From an uncultured Rikenella sp. (GTDB lineage Bacteria; Bacteroidota; Bacteroidia; Bacteroidales; Rikenellaceae): a DNA stretch of 59,579 bases. Within the stretch, counting starts at the first letter, position 1, and each line of letters opens with the position of its first letter. Shown piece by piece: positions 26,322-35,675 of the stretch. Below the pieces are notes generated by a model. The model had not been told where the DNA came from and did no database searches. It saw only the letters and a program-made list of their open reading frames with translations. A program made the position numbers and the translations under genes. The stretch spans positions 1-59,579 of the forward strand of contig CAJTNK010000003.1 of assembly GCA_910577885.1 (NCBI GenBank). Reading direction: 5' to 3'.

Positions 26322-26972
26322 TCAACCTTTCTGTTGGATCAACAGCCCTTTGATATACTCTTCGATTTCAATGGGCGTAACCGAAAAGCGGGGTTCGAGC
26401 TGGTCGAAATGACGATCCTCCTCGAAATGGCGGTGATTGGTCAGCATCGCCAGGATGTGTTTGCTCTTGAGCAGATGCCTGGAGTAAGTGCCCGCCTCCT
26501 GCACAAATTTCATGACATCAGGATCTTGCCGGAAGATGCAATAAAGGTCGTAATAGTCGCGGAATTTACTCCGGCGCAACATCACCTCTAACTTCATGGC
26601 AGCGATCGCATCGATATCCGCCAGGACAATATGGTTCAGAAACGGGATTGTCGTCCGGACGGGCGACCGGTCTTCGCGGGCGTAGAACGAGAGTTTTACC
26701 CCTGACACGACGAATTCAACGTGATTGTGGTCAAGAATATCCATCGCCTGAATCTCGCCTACGGTTTCCAACTGTTGGCGTATCGTCGGCCAATCGACAT
26801 CCATGCGTTCGCCTTTCTGCTTCTGCCAGCGCATGAAATCCAAGTCTTCGCTCTTACGGTGGTCGAGCTGAATGGCCAGTGCCGTCCCTCCGACCAGCGT
26901 CCATCCTTCGATGCACTCAAGCCGGGATACCTGCTCGATAATCGCTTCGGTATGCGGGGCGATCCCTTTCAT
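26322..26972 (-). CDS. AbiEii-type nucleotidyltransferase toxin
   Basis: This 216-residue protein has the nucleotidyltransferase core LVGGTALAIQLDHRKSEDLD (about 26-45), with the GG and the S-x-D-x-D acidic pair. Later motifs are ADIDAIAAMKLEVMLRRSKF (Lys) and RDYYDLYCIF, all features of the AbiEii/AbiGii toxin family. Family members modify tRNA or proteins with nucleotides and act in phage abortive infection. Its ATG overlaps the stop of the upstream DUF6922 gene (ATGA), so the two are translationally coupled. A broken copy of the same pair lies at 44918-45233. Confidence 0.85.
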   Translation of the reverse strand: MKGIAPHTEAIIEQVSRLECIEGWTLVGGTALAIQLDHRKSEDLDFMRWQKQKGERMDVDWPTIRQQLETVGEIQAMDILDHNHVEFVVSGVKLSFYAREDRSPVRTTIPFLNHIVLADIDAIAAMKLEVMLRRSKFRDYYDLYCIFRQDPDVMKFVQEAGTYSRHLLKSKHILAMLTNHRHFEEDRHFDQLEPRFSVTPIEIEEYIKGLLIQQKG

Positions 26973-27295
26973 GCTGTCAATCTGGAAAGATGGCGCGTCA
27001 TCATCGCTTTCAGGTAGCGATCCGGATAACGGATGTTGAAATAATACCAGGCGTAAAAGCGATTGAGCGAATAGTAAAAATCCCCCTGCACGACCATCGT
27101 CCGCCGCCAGACATCCTTGATTTTCTTTGCGGAGAACATTCGGAAGAGCAGATCGATATCGTCGAGGTCGAGTTTGGCCAGTACGCCCTCGATGATCTGT
27201 TCGTCGGACAGATTCTCGCGGACGGACTTTTCGTCATACGACCAAAATCCACCGGCAGCTATGAGCTTATTGGTTATCTGTTCACGAACATTCAT
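26969..27295 (-). CDS. DUF6922-like antitoxin partner
   Basis: This 108-residue protein contains GGFWSYD, then ENLSDEQIIEGVLAKLDLDD, VWRRTMVVQGDFYYSLNRF and AWYYFNIR. It matches the DUF6922 domain that precedes AbiEii toxins in Bacteroidota. Length and position (first gene, 4-bp overlap with the toxin) fit an antitoxin. No helix-turn-helix is obvious. A TATATTTG -7 box precedes it. Confidence 0.75.
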   Translation of the reverse strand: MNVREQITNKLIAAGGFWSYDEKSVRENLSDEQIIEGVLAKLDLDDIDLLFRMFSAKKIKDVWRRTMVVQGDFYYSLNRFYAWYYFNIRYPDRYLKAMMTRHLSRLTA

Positions 27296-27300
27296 CGTTA

Positions 27301-27308
27301 CAAATATA
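27301..27308 (-). promoter_or_regulatory. -7 promoter box of the toxin-antitoxin pair
   Basis: TATATTTG on the minus strand is a perfect TAnnTTTG, but only 5 bp upstream of the annotated ATG at 27295. Either the mRNA is nearly leaderless or translation starts slightly later. No TTTG at proper spacing was found. Confidence 0.4.
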
Positions 27309-27405
27309 ATACTTTCTTCTCTAACAACATCTTAACGGCCGAACCGTTGGATCTGCAAATTCCATTCCCAAACTCACCGGGTTCGGATAAAATCTCACAC
27401 GGTTG

Positions 27406-27432
27406 GGCTTGTGTTCAAGCCAGCCTTTTTTT
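27406..27432 (+). terminator. possible terminator in a 200-bp gene-free stretch
   Basis: GGCTTG, four bases, CAAGCC, then AGCC and seven T. No + strand gene ends just upstream; it may be left over from lost DNA. Otherwise 27309-27510 shows nothing recognisable. Confidence 0.35.
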
Positions 27433-27510
27433 ATTGTTTATCGGACAGATTGTTATTTATCTTATGTTAAATTCAGTATAGTGCAGACTAAAACAAGATG
27501 ACCTGCAGGA

Positions 27511-28234
27511 TTACTCGGCTAATTGGGTCAGTAACTTCTCGCAACCCTTAAAATCCACTACATAAATGGAAAGAAAGCAATGCCCGAGGGTGACGAGACC
27601 TAAAACCAGGTTGCTCTCTTCCGAGAGTCCTGCTGTAATGGGCCGTAACGCCGGATTCGTCATGCTCTCCCGGTGATCGAGCTGGTCCGACAGGTCGAAC
27701 TCGCCGAACAGTTGAGCCGGTAGAGGCTCCGCGGCGTAAATCGAACAGCCTCCAAGAACAGGCCCTCCCGACCATCCGGACCTTGCGGTTGTATAGCATT
27801 GCAGCCGGGGTCTTGTCGTAAACCAACGGGCGGCAATCCCCCGGCAGGCCGTTTGGGACGAACAAGGAACAGATAACGACGGTCGCCGTCGAGCAGGTCG
27901 AAAACACGGTAATAGTCATTTCATTCGTTCATCGCCTCGAAGGTCAGCCTCTCGGCCGGGAAGCGATAGGGACTCAGATCCAGCCGGTGGAGCGGTTGCA
28001 AAGAGTCGCCCGCCACGACACAGACAGTGTCGCTCAACTCCTCTATCACCAATAGCGGGTGGCTACTTCCGTCGAATGTCTGGAAACAGACACCCACATG
28101 CACGGTCTCTGTGTCCGATCCCCGCTTTCGGAACGATAGGCGGCGGGGGCCGGTGCCGTTCCGCAGCCGGAAAAGACTCTGCCCACGGCAAGGAACGGGA
28201 AGAAGAAGAGTCTGCGTTTCCCTATGGAGCTCAT
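27511..28234 (-). pseudogene. decayed lipoprotein gene, probably propeller-type
   Basis: The ATG at 28234 overlaps the RND stop as ATGA. Frame 1 gives a signal peptide with lipobox (FFFPFLAVGRVFSGCG). The frame then shifts to HVGVCFQTFDGSSHPLLVIE and DSLQPLHRLDLSPYRFPAER, hits an in-frame TGA at 27918-27920, continues DYYRVFDLLDGDRRYLFLV, and shifts again to end NLVLGLVTLGHCFLSIYVVD, then FKGCEKLLTQLAE. Pieces of one protein therefore lie in several frames over 720 bp. The repeating short-strand pattern suggests a BF3164-like propeller lipoprotein, but this is weak. It was the last gene of the efflux operon. Confidence 0.6.
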
Positions 28235-31200
28235 TTTTTCAGCGGCAGCAGGAGCGGCAGGTAGAGGCCGATGGCCAGCAGCGAGAAGAGCATGCCGCCC
28301 ATCGCCCCGGCGGCGAACGAGAACCAGAACGGTTCGCGGCTGACGACCACGAACGGAACCAGACCCAGGACCGTCGAAAGAACGGTCAGCAGAATCGGCA
28401 CGATCTTGCGATTATAAGCCCGGAGGTAGGTTGCCAGCCCCGGCCGCACCCCGTTCCGGAGCAGGAGGTTGTAGTCGTTGATCAGGTAAATCCCCGCGTT
28501 GACCACCAGGCCGCTCAGCAGCACGAACGAGGCGAATCCGCCTTGGTCGAACCGCAGCCCGAAGAGGTAGAAGGTGAGAAAAACGCCGATGAACGAGATC
28601 GGGATGGTGGCGATAATCACCAGCGGCTGGCGCAGGGATTCGAACAGCACGGTGCAGATGAAGTAGATGATGAGGATCACCAGCCCCAGCAGCCAGTAGG
28701 GTGTTCCGCTCCCCTCACCCCACCAGCCCCCCGAGCTGCGGTCGTTGCGTACGCTGTAGCCCACCGGCAGCCCGGCCCGGAGCCGTTCGACCTGCCGGTC
28801 GGTGAACCGCCCCGCCAGCTCGTAGGAACCCACGAAGTCGAAGGCTACGAGCAGCGAATACTGTTGGTTGTATTTGTAGATGTTGTTCCCCGAGCGACGT
28901 TTGGCCAGGCTTCCCAGTTCGGACAATTTCACGGGGCGGTCGTCGAGGGTCAGGATGTCGTTTCGCAGGTGCCAGGCGTCGAACCGGTCGGCTTCGGACG
29001 AAACGAGGGTGACCTGATTCATCTCGCCGTCGCGGTAGAACGAGGGGAGCGGACTTCGGTAGAGTTGTTGGCTCAGGGTCCGGTAGTAACTGCCGGGGGG
29101 AATGTCGTACAGCGCGAAACGTTCGAAATTCAGGTCGAGGTAGAATTCCGTCCGGTTGTCGCCGCCGCGGTAGCTCATGCGGCCCATGATCTCCGGCTCC
29201 GAGACCCGGGGGTTGACCGAAAGCGAGTCGATCAATGCCTCGGCATAACGGTAGAGCTGTTCGTAGTTGTATCCCTGAAGCGCGATCCGGTGCGATTTCC
29301 ATCCCGAACCGAGGCTGTTGCTGAACCCCTGCCCCACGCCGTAAATGCCCCAGTCGGCTCCGCCGAGACCGATGGCCTTGGTGGTGGCGAGGTCCTTGAG
29401 CCGGAAGGCGAACCCCGCTCGCTCGGCCTCCGGGGTGAAGGTGACGGTGATCTGGCCGTTGTCGTATCCGGTGATCGAGGTCCGGAAGAGGTCGATCTCG
29501 TCGAAACCGCTCAGGAAGTTCTCCATGTCGCGCATCGTTTCGTCGAGCTGCTCGACGGTACACCCCTCGGGCAACGAGGCGCGGATGAGCAGTTGGGTCC
29601 GTTCCGGGTCGTTGTAGAAGTCGGAGCTGTAGACCTCTTTGGCGAACAATCGCAGGGAACCGCCCAAGGCCGCCTCGACCCAGGGTTTGACCCGCTGCTG
29701 GTAGAAGGTGCTCCCGAGGGTGGCGTTATAGGTCCGGACCCACACGGAGGAGTCCCGGGCCGGTTCGTTGCGGTGTTCGATCCGGGCCGGGAGCAGTTGC
29801 ACCGGCAGCCCGAAGCCCAGTACGGCAACCGCCAGATAGGCCCATCGCCATCGCCGGGCGTGTCGCAGGAAACGGGCGTAGGCGCGGGTCAGTCGGATGA
29901 TGCGTCGTTTGCCGCGGGTGCTGCGGCGAGGCCCTCCCCGGCGGTTCGGTCGGAGGGGGCTCAGCTCCAGCAAGGCCGGAATGAAGAGCACCGAAATAGC
30001 CATCGACACCGCGAGGTTGACGACGATCACGGCACAGAAGTCCGCCAGGTTCTCGCGCTGGCTCTCGGGCAGAAACAGAACGATGCTCAGCGCGCCGATC
30101 GTAGTGAGCAGCGCCCCCAGGATGGATAGAAATACCCGGCGGTTGCGGAACCGTCCGTAGTGGTCGATCATGATGATCGAGGTGTCGATGATCATCCCGA
30201 GCGACACCGTAATCCCTGCCAGCGAATAGAGATGAATCTCCAGCCGGAACAGGGCGTAGAAGATGAAGGCCACCAGCACATTGCAGGCCAGCGTTAGGAG
30301 GATCATCCAGAGGTACCGCCAGCTGCGGCTGGTGAGGAAGACGAATAGCAGCAGGATCAGGATCGAAAGCCCGGTCCGCCAATAGATCTTGTTCAACTCG
30401 CCGCGGATGTAAACCGACGTGTCGTCGGCCAGGATCATCGAATAGCCCGCGGGCAAGAGGGGCTGCAGGCGGTCGACCTCGGCCTTCACGGCGTCGGTCA
30501 CCACCAGCGTGTTGACTCCCTTCTCGGCATAGATCGTCAGATTGATGTTGTTCAGGCCGTTGATTCGGTAGTATGTGTCGGGCCTTTTCTGTCGGTGTGC
30601 GACGGTGGCTATTTCGCCCAGTCGTACGATGCGGTCGGCGACGCGTTTGACAACCAGTTCATCCCATGCCTCGGGGGCCAGCGGACTCTGTCGCAGCCCC
30701 AGGCGGCTCTCTCGCCGGTTTTCGCCGTCGGTGGAGACCCATCCCAATCCCAGTTGATCGTTCCGGTTAAGGGTGGCGAATGCGGCGGCAATATCGTCGC
30801 CCGTGATGCCAAGCGGGGCGCAGCGATTCGGGTCGAAGGTAATGACCCATTCAAACGGCGTGGCGCCGGTTACGGCGATGTCGTGCACCCCCTCGAGCCG
30901 CGAGAGGGGCTCGGCCAGCTCCCGGGTGACGTATTGTTCGATCTGCCAGGTGGGCAGGTCGGCGTTGACGGTGTAGGTCAGTACCGGCGCGGCCTGTTCG
31001 CCGTCCATGCCGGTGGAGAGCTGCGGGTAGGAGACTCCCTCGGGCAGCGACGGCCACAGTTGGCGGAGGCGCGACGAGATGTCGAATCGGATGGCATCCA
31101 TGTTGGCCTCTTTCTTGAAGCCGAGCGAGACGTTTCCACCCCCTTTGTACGAGGCGGAATACATCTCGCGGATGCCCGAGAGCGAGGCCAGCGCTCCCTC

Positions 31201-31398
31201 GATTCGGGAAGTGACCTCCTGTTCGGCCACGCGGGCCGATGCTCCCGGCCAGCCGAACGAGACGGTGACTCCCTGTTGCCTCACCCCCGGCGAGTAGCGC
31301 AGGTTGAGCAACGGGATCACGGCAGACCCGACCACCATCAGAGTGGCCAGGATCAGCACCACCCGGAACGGGGAGAGATAGCGAAGCCTGTGTTTCAT
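28231..31398 (-). CDS. RND efflux permease subunit 2
   Basis: This 1055-residue inner-membrane pump protein has the RND layout: an N-terminal helix, two large periplasmic loops (SGIREMYSASYKGGGNVSLG in the first) and two blocks of helices. Helix-4-type sequences include SLAGITVSLGMIIDTSIIMI with the acidic residue. It ends ATGA-overlapped with the decayed lipoprotein gene and starts overlapped with the stop of the first RND gene. Two different RND genes in one operon suggest a heteromeric pump of the MdtBC kind. The substrate cannot be read. Confidence 0.9.
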   Translation of the reverse strand: MKHRLRYLSPFRVVLILATLMVVGSAVIPLLNLRYSPGVRQQGVTVSFGWPGASARVAEQEVTSRIEGALASLSGIREMYSASYKGGGNVSLGFKKEANMDAIRFDISSRLRQLWPSLPEGVSYPQLSTGMDGEQAAPVLTYTVNADLPTWQIEQYVTRELAEPLSRLEGVHDIAVTGATPFEWVITFDPNRCAPLGITGDDIAAAFATLNRNDQLGLGWVSTDGENRRESRLGLRQSPLAPEAWDELVVKRVADRIVRLGEIATVAHRQKRPDTYYRINGLNNINLTIYAEKGVNTLVVTDAVKAEVDRLQPLLPAGYSMILADDTSVYIRGELNKIYWRTGLSILILLLFVFLTSRSWRYLWMILLTLACNVLVAFIFYALFRLEIHLYSLAGITVSLGMIIDTSIIMIDHYGRFRNRRVFLSILGALLTTIGALSIVLFLPESQRENLADFCAVIVVNLAVSMAISVLFIPALLELSPLRPNRRGGPRRSTRGKRRIIRLTRAYARFLRHARRWRWAYLAVAVLGFGLPVQLLPARIEHRNEPARDSSVWVRTYNATLGSTFYQQRVKPWVEAALGGSLRLFAKEVYSSDFYNDPERTQLLIRASLPEGCTVEQLDETMRDMENFLSGFDEIDLFRTSITGYDNGQITVTFTPEAERAGFAFRLKDLATTKAIGLGGADWGIYGVGQGFSNSLGSGWKSHRIALQGYNYEQLYRYAEALIDSLSVNPRVSEPEIMGRMSYRGGDNRTEFYLDLNFERFALYDIPPGSYYRTLSQQLYRSPLPSFYRDGEMNQVTLVSSEADRFDAWHLRNDILTLDDRPVKLSELGSLAKRRSGNNIYKYNQQYSLLVAFDFVGSYELAGRFTDRQVERLRAGLPVGYSVRNDRSSGGWWGEGSGTPYWLLGLVILIIYFICTVLFESLRQPLVIIATIPISFIGVFLTFYLFGLRFDQGGFASFVLLSGLVVNAGIYLINDYNLLLRNGVRPGLATYLRAYNRKIVPILLTVLSTVLGLVPFVVVSREPFWFSFAAGAMGGMLFSLLAIGLYLPLLLPLKK

Positions 31399-34300
31399 CG
31401 TCGGGAGGCGTTACGACCGGAGGCGCGACCTTTCGGCCGGTAGATGAGGTAATAGAAGATCGGGATGAAATAGACGCTCACCACCGTCCCGAACACCATC
31501 CCGCCGATGATGGCCAGCGACAGCGGTCGTTGCAGGTCGTTGCCCATCCCGCCCGAGAAGAGGAACGGCAGGATGGCCAGAACGGTGGTCAGGGAGGTCA
31601 TGACGATCGGCTTCAATCGCCGGTCGCCCCCCGTCAGGATAGCTCTCAGGGTGCCGTATCCCTGTTTCCGGAGCCGGTTGAAGGTGTCGACTTTCAAAAT
31701 AGAGTCGTTGATGACGATCCCGCTCATCACCACCAGCCCGATGAGCGACATCAGGTTCAGCCCCGCGCCGCACGCCCACAGAACGAGCAGCGCCCCCGAA
31801 ATGTCGACCGCAATCTCGGAAAGGATGATAAACGGTTGGACCAGCGACTCGAACTGCGAGGCGAGAATAAAATAGAGCAGCAGGAGCGAAACCCCGAGGA
31901 CGAGGGCCAGCTGGAGCAAGGTTTTTCGGCTATCGAACCAGCTGCCCGAGAAGCCGGCCTCGAAGTCTCCGTTCTGTTCGACGGCGTGTCGCACGGCGGC
32001 CATCGTGCGCGGTACGTCGCGATCGGAGACGGAGAGGTCCAGCGGATAGTACTCGCCTTCAGCTCCGGAGACGATCCGCCGCAGGTCGCGGTCCGGACTC
32101 TCGGTCAGCAACAGACCCACCGGAACGTCCACTCCATCGACCGACAAGACGCTCCACCGGTTCAGAATCTCGCGCACGCTCCCTGCGTCGATGTTCAGCG
32201 ATACCGGCAGCGAGTACTGGCCCTGGTGGATCTCCATGATCCGATTTTCGCTGAAGGCGCTTTTCAGCGCGTAGTAGAGCGTATTATAGTCCACCCGATA
32301 GAGCGCCATCCGGTCGCGGTCGGCATAGAGGGTGATGTGTTCCTGCCAGACGGCCGGTTCGGTCTCCACCTCGGGCGGCAGGCTGTCGCTGATGGCACGC
32401 AGCAACGGCTCGAGCTTCTCCGGTTCGATGGTCCGGCCCTTGGGCCGAAGGCGTGCGGTCAATCGGGCCGACTCTTCGGCGAAGATCATTTCGAAAATAT
32501 TGCCGGCCTCTTCTGTCCGAAAAGCGGCTTCGGGATAACGGGTCCGTAGATAAGCCTCGGCGCGGGCGACGATCGGCGAGAGCGAATCCGGATCGACGAC
32601 GCGGATATAAACTGCCGCTTCATTGCCGCCGAGATCGGCGGTGTGCGAGAGGGCGAACTGTTGTCGGCCGGCCAGAATCGTGGTCTGTTCGACCGCTTCG
32701 CCGCTCAAGGCTTCGACCCACCGTTCGCACCGCCGCTGGTTCTCGGCGGCGGTGATCGGGCGGTTCCACTCCACCCGCAGGATGGCATCCTCTTTGTCGA
32801 TCGGCGGCATGGTGCTTTTGTCCAGCTCCCGGTAGAACCAAACGCCGGCTGCTGTAAAACCGATCACCGAGAGCCACACCAGTCGCTGGTGACGAAAGAC
32901 CCATTTCAAGCTCCGTTCGTAGGCTCCGGTCATGTCCCCCACGCCGATCCGTTGCAGGATCCGGTTTCGTTCGCGCCGCCCGCGCCGACGGTAGAGCAGG
33001 CGGTAGTAGACCGGAATGGCTGTCATGGCTACCAGGAGCGATGAAAAAAGTCCGATCGTTACGGCCATCGCCTGGTCGTAGAACATGGCTCCGGCAATCC
33101 CGCTCAGGAAAATGAGCGGCACGAAGATCGAACAGGTCGTCAGTACCGAGCTGAGCAAGGCCGGGAAGACCTCTTCGGTCCCCCGTACGACAGCTGCCGG
33201 CAAGGATTCTCCCCGGTCCCACCGCTGCGAGATGTTGTCGATCACGATGATCGAGTTGTCGACCATCATCCCGAGGCCCAGCATGAGCCCCGACAGCGAG
33301 ACGATGTTGATCGAGATCCGGAGCTGCCAAAACAAGAGCAGCGATACCACGAGCGACAGCGGGATGGTGAGCGTGATCAGGAGCGGCGCCCGGAAGTCCT
33401 GCATGAAGAGGAAGATCACCAGGCAGGCCAGCACGGCTCCTACGACGAGGTTGCTTTTCAGGTTGCTGATCGAGTAGTCGAGCAGCTGGGTCTGGTCTCG
33501 GGTCACTGTGAAGTCGATCTCCGGGTAATCTTGTTCAAAGTGGTCGATGAGTCTGTTGATCTCCTGCTTGAGGTCGTCCATGCGGGCGTCGGCCTGCTTG
33601 ATGACGGCCATCGTCACCGCCTCCCGGCCGTCCGAGACGACGCTCCCGGTGCGTTGCCGCGGCTCTTCGCGCACCGAAGCCAATTCGCCCAGGCGATAAA
33701 TGCGGCCGGCGACGTTGAGCGGGATTCGTTCGATGTCCTGTCGTCCGGCGAGCGTCGAGTGGAACCGGACGTTGTACTGGTACTGCCCGTCCCGCACGGT
33801 CAGGTTTCCCATGCTGATGTTGTTGGCCTTGATCGCTTGCTCGATCTGCGACGGCTCGATCCCCATCGCCGCCAATCGCTCCATGTCGGGTGTCACGACC
33901 AGTTCCGGGTAGAGACGGCCGCTCATATCCACGAAGGCTACCTCGGACAGCTGCTCCAGCCGTTTGGCGATCACCGTGGCGGCGAAATCGCTCATCTCCA
34001 TCAGCCGGTTCTCCCGTGCGCGGACGCTCATACCCTCCCGATCGGTCTGCGAAGAGAGGGTCAGGTTCAGGTAGAAGGCCGGGATGTCCGTCGCACTGGC
34101 CTTCACCACGGTCGGACGCTCGATCGAACGGGGCAGCGAACCCATCGCCCGGTCGATCCGTTCGTTGACGTCGATGAACAGATAGTCGATGTCTGTGCCG
34201 TAGTCGAACTGCAGGAAGATGATTCCCGAACCGTCCGTGGCCTGAGCCTTGATCTCGCGCAGATGGGCGGTCTGCATCAGCTGGGAGCGCAGCGGTGCGA

Positions 34301-34484
34301 TCACCGAAGCCTGCAGCTCCCGGGCCGAGGTGTTCGGCGCCTGGATCCGTACGGTGATCTGCGGGATGTCTACCGCAGGCATCAGCGAGATCGGCAGCAG
34401 ACCGCTCGCGAAGAGGCCCAGAACAACCACTCCGATCAGGATCATGGTTACGGCGATCGGCCGTTCTATCATCTTACGAATCAT
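31395..34484 (-). CDS. RND efflux permease subunit 1
   Basis: This 1029-residue protein opens MIRKMIERPIAVTMILIGVV, the standard RND start. It has the periplasmic pore and docking regions (IPQITVRIQAPNTSARELQA) and helix 4 with SGLMLGLGMMVDNSIIVIDN, the proton-relay Asp region. The second half repeats the fold, ending PIFYYLIYRPKG. It lies between the lipoprotein MFP gene and the second RND gene, overlapping the latter by 4 bp. Confidence 0.92.
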   Translation of the reverse strand: MIRKMIERPIAVTMILIGVVVLGLFASGLLPISLMPAVDIPQITVRIQAPNTSARELQASVIAPLRSQLMQTAHLREIKAQATDGSGIIFLQFDYGTDIDYLFIDVNERIDRAMGSLPRSIERPTVVKASATDIPAFYLNLTLSSQTDREGMSVRARENRLMEMSDFAATVIAKRLEQLSEVAFVDMSGRLYPELVVTPDMERLAAMGIEPSQIEQAIKANNISMGNLTVRDGQYQYNVRFHSTLAGRQDIERIPLNVAGRIYRLGELASVREEPRQRTGSVVSDGREAVTMAVIKQADARMDDLKQEINRLIDHFEQDYPEIDFTVTRDQTQLLDYSISNLKSNLVVGAVLACLVIFLFMQDFRAPLLITLTIPLSLVVSLLLFWQLRISINIVSLSGLMLGLGMMVDNSIIVIDNISQRWDRGESLPAAVVRGTEEVFPALLSSVLTTCSIFVPLIFLSGIAGAMFYDQAMAVTIGLFSSLLVAMTAIPVYYRLLYRRRGRRERNRILQRIGVGDMTGAYERSLKWVFRHQRLVWLSVIGFTAAGVWFYRELDKSTMPPIDKEDAILRVEWNRPITAAENQRRCERWVEALSGEAVEQTTILAGRQQFALSHTADLGGNEAAVYIRVVDPDSLSPIVARAEAYLRTRYPEAAFRTEEAGNIFEMIFAEESARLTARLRPKGRTIEPEKLEPLLRAISDSLPPEVETEPAVWQEHITLYADRDRMALYRVDYNTLYYALKSAFSENRIMEIHQGQYSLPVSLNIDAGSVREILNRWSVLSVDGVDVPVGLLLTESPDRDLRRIVSGAEGEYYPLDLSVSDRDVPRTMAAVRHAVEQNGDFEAGFSGSWFDSRKTLLQLALVLGVSLLLLYFILASQFESLVQPFIILSEIAVDISGALLVLWACGAGLNLMSLIGLVVMSGIVINDSILKVDTFNRLRKQGYGTLRAILTGGDRRLKPIVMTSLTTVLAILPFLFSGGMGNDLQRPLSLAIIGGMVFGTVVSVYFIPIFYYLIYRPKGRASGRNASRR

Positions 34485-34518
34485 AACTGGGGGGATCTTG
34501 AGAAGTTGTCGCCTCCGG

Positions 34519-34539
34519 CCCCCCTCAAAAAGAGGGGGG
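34519..34539 (-). other. G/C-only hairpin between MFP and RND genes
   Basis: CCCCCCTC, five A, GAGGGGGG. It lies in the 72-bp gap between the MFP stop and the RND start, with no T-run. It may act as an mRNA processing or stabilising element that alters the ratio of adaptor to pump. Confidence 0.45.
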
Positions 34540-34556
34540 GTAGCCGCGGCGCGCGG

Positions 34557-35663
34557 TCATTTGCGTTTGATTTCGACCTGCGACCCGTCGGCGAGGTTCA
34601 GATTCCCGGAGACGATGATCGCATCGCCCGGGTTGAGTTCCGCCCCTCGGTCGGTATTCGCCACCACGGCATGGGAGTCGCTGTTCGACATCTCGATCAG
34701 CACATACGTCCACTGGGCCCGTCCCGTCGCCCGGTCGTAGCGGAAGAGCACCTCGCGTTCGTCCCGCACCAGAACGGCGCTCTTCGGCACCACCAACTTG
34801 TCCGGCACCGCGCTCTCGACATAGACCTTCACGTTCATACCGTCGATCAATCTCCCCGGATTCGGTATCCGGGCCGTGACAATGATCTGCCCCTTGTCAT
34901 CCACCGTGGGGTTGACGGCCACAATACGGCCCGCATGACGCCGGTTCGGCTCGACGAACGTGGCTACGGTCACTGCCTGGCCCGGTCGGATTTGCGGCAA
35001 CTCGCTTTCGAGCAGGCTGAACTCGACGTCGAACATCCGGTCGTTGATGACCGAACAGAAAAATTCGCCCTTCGGATTCTCATGGGCTTTGGTCTTCAGG
35101 TTGGCTATCTTTCCGCCGAACGGCGCCCGGAGGGTGCAATTCTCCAACGCCAGCCGGGCGCTGGCCAGCCCGGTCGCCGCCGCCTCGTACCCCGATCGCA
35201 GGCGGGCGATCCGCATCGTTTCCTCTGACACGTGCGCCGTGTCGGCAATGTCGTGTCCGAAGCCGAGCAAAGCATCCTGCAGGTCGATCTCCGCCTTTTG
35301 CATCGCTTGCCGGGCCTGTTCCATCCGGATCCGGGCCTCGCGGTCGTCGATCCGGGCAATCGCCGCCCCGGCTGCGACCGCTGTCCCGTTCCCGCCGGCC
35401 AGCCAGGTCACCGAGCCGCCCGAACCGCCGAACCGAAGGTCGCTCTTTTGCTGTGCCCGGAGCTTGCCGTTGCTGATGAGCTGCGAACGGAACTCGCCCC
35501 GGCGGAGTGTGACGGTGTCGACCGGATTGGCAATCTGGGTCTGTGCTTTCCGGTGGGTGGCGGTGGAGTCCGTATGGTCTTGTGTCGGGCGGCCTCCCGT
35601 GCAGGAAACGCCCAGAATCAGAAGAATGAGTCCGAAAGGGAATCCGAAGCGTGGTTGTGTCAT
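34557..35663 (-). CDS. lipoprotein membrane fusion protein of the RND pump (HlyD/AcrA type)
   Basis: This 368-residue periplasmic adaptor has a lipobox signal peptide (LILLILGVSCTGG, Cys22). It then shows the first lipoyl half (VTLRRGEFRSQLISNGKLRA), a hairpin of about residues 110-175 (EARIRMEQARQAMQKAEIDL), the second lipoyl half (CTLRAPFGGKIANLKTKAHE), a beta barrel with PGQAVTVATF, and a membrane-proximal domain ending LADGSQVEIKRK. It sits between the TolC-type gene (12 bp) and the RND genes. Confidence 0.9.
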   Translation of the reverse strand: MTQPRFGFPFGLILLILGVSCTGGRPTQDHTDSTATHRKAQTQIANPVDTVTLRRGEFRSQLISNGKLRAQQKSDLRFGGSGGSVTWLAGGNGTAVAAGAAIARIDDREARIRMEQARQAMQKAEIDLQDALLGFGHDIADTAHVSEETMRIARLRSGYEAAATGLASARLALENCTLRAPFGGKIANLKTKAHENPKGEFFCSVINDRMFDVEFSLLESELPQIRPGQAVTVATFVEPNRRHAGRIVAVNPTVDDKGQIIVTARIPNPGRLIDGMNVKVYVESAVPDKLVVPKSAVLVRDEREVLFRYDRATGRAQWTYVLIEMSNSDSHAVVANTDRGAELNPGDAIIVSGNLNLADGSQVEIKRK

Positions 35664-35675
35664 GGTGCGCTGGCC

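Noticed and set aside
28027..30129. 700-residue open frame on the + strand
   Set aside because: It lies antisense to the clear RND pump gene, is rich in Arg, Gln, Val and Glu with no domain, and follows from the GC-rich codon pattern of the real gene.
30595..32549. Long + strand frames opposite the RND genes
   Set aside because: Low-complexity, shadow frames of RND coding sequence with no start-site signals.
34519..34539. Terminator between MFP and RND genes
   Set aside because: The stem is strong but no T-run follows, and pump genes need to be co-expressed. I kept it as a hairpin only.
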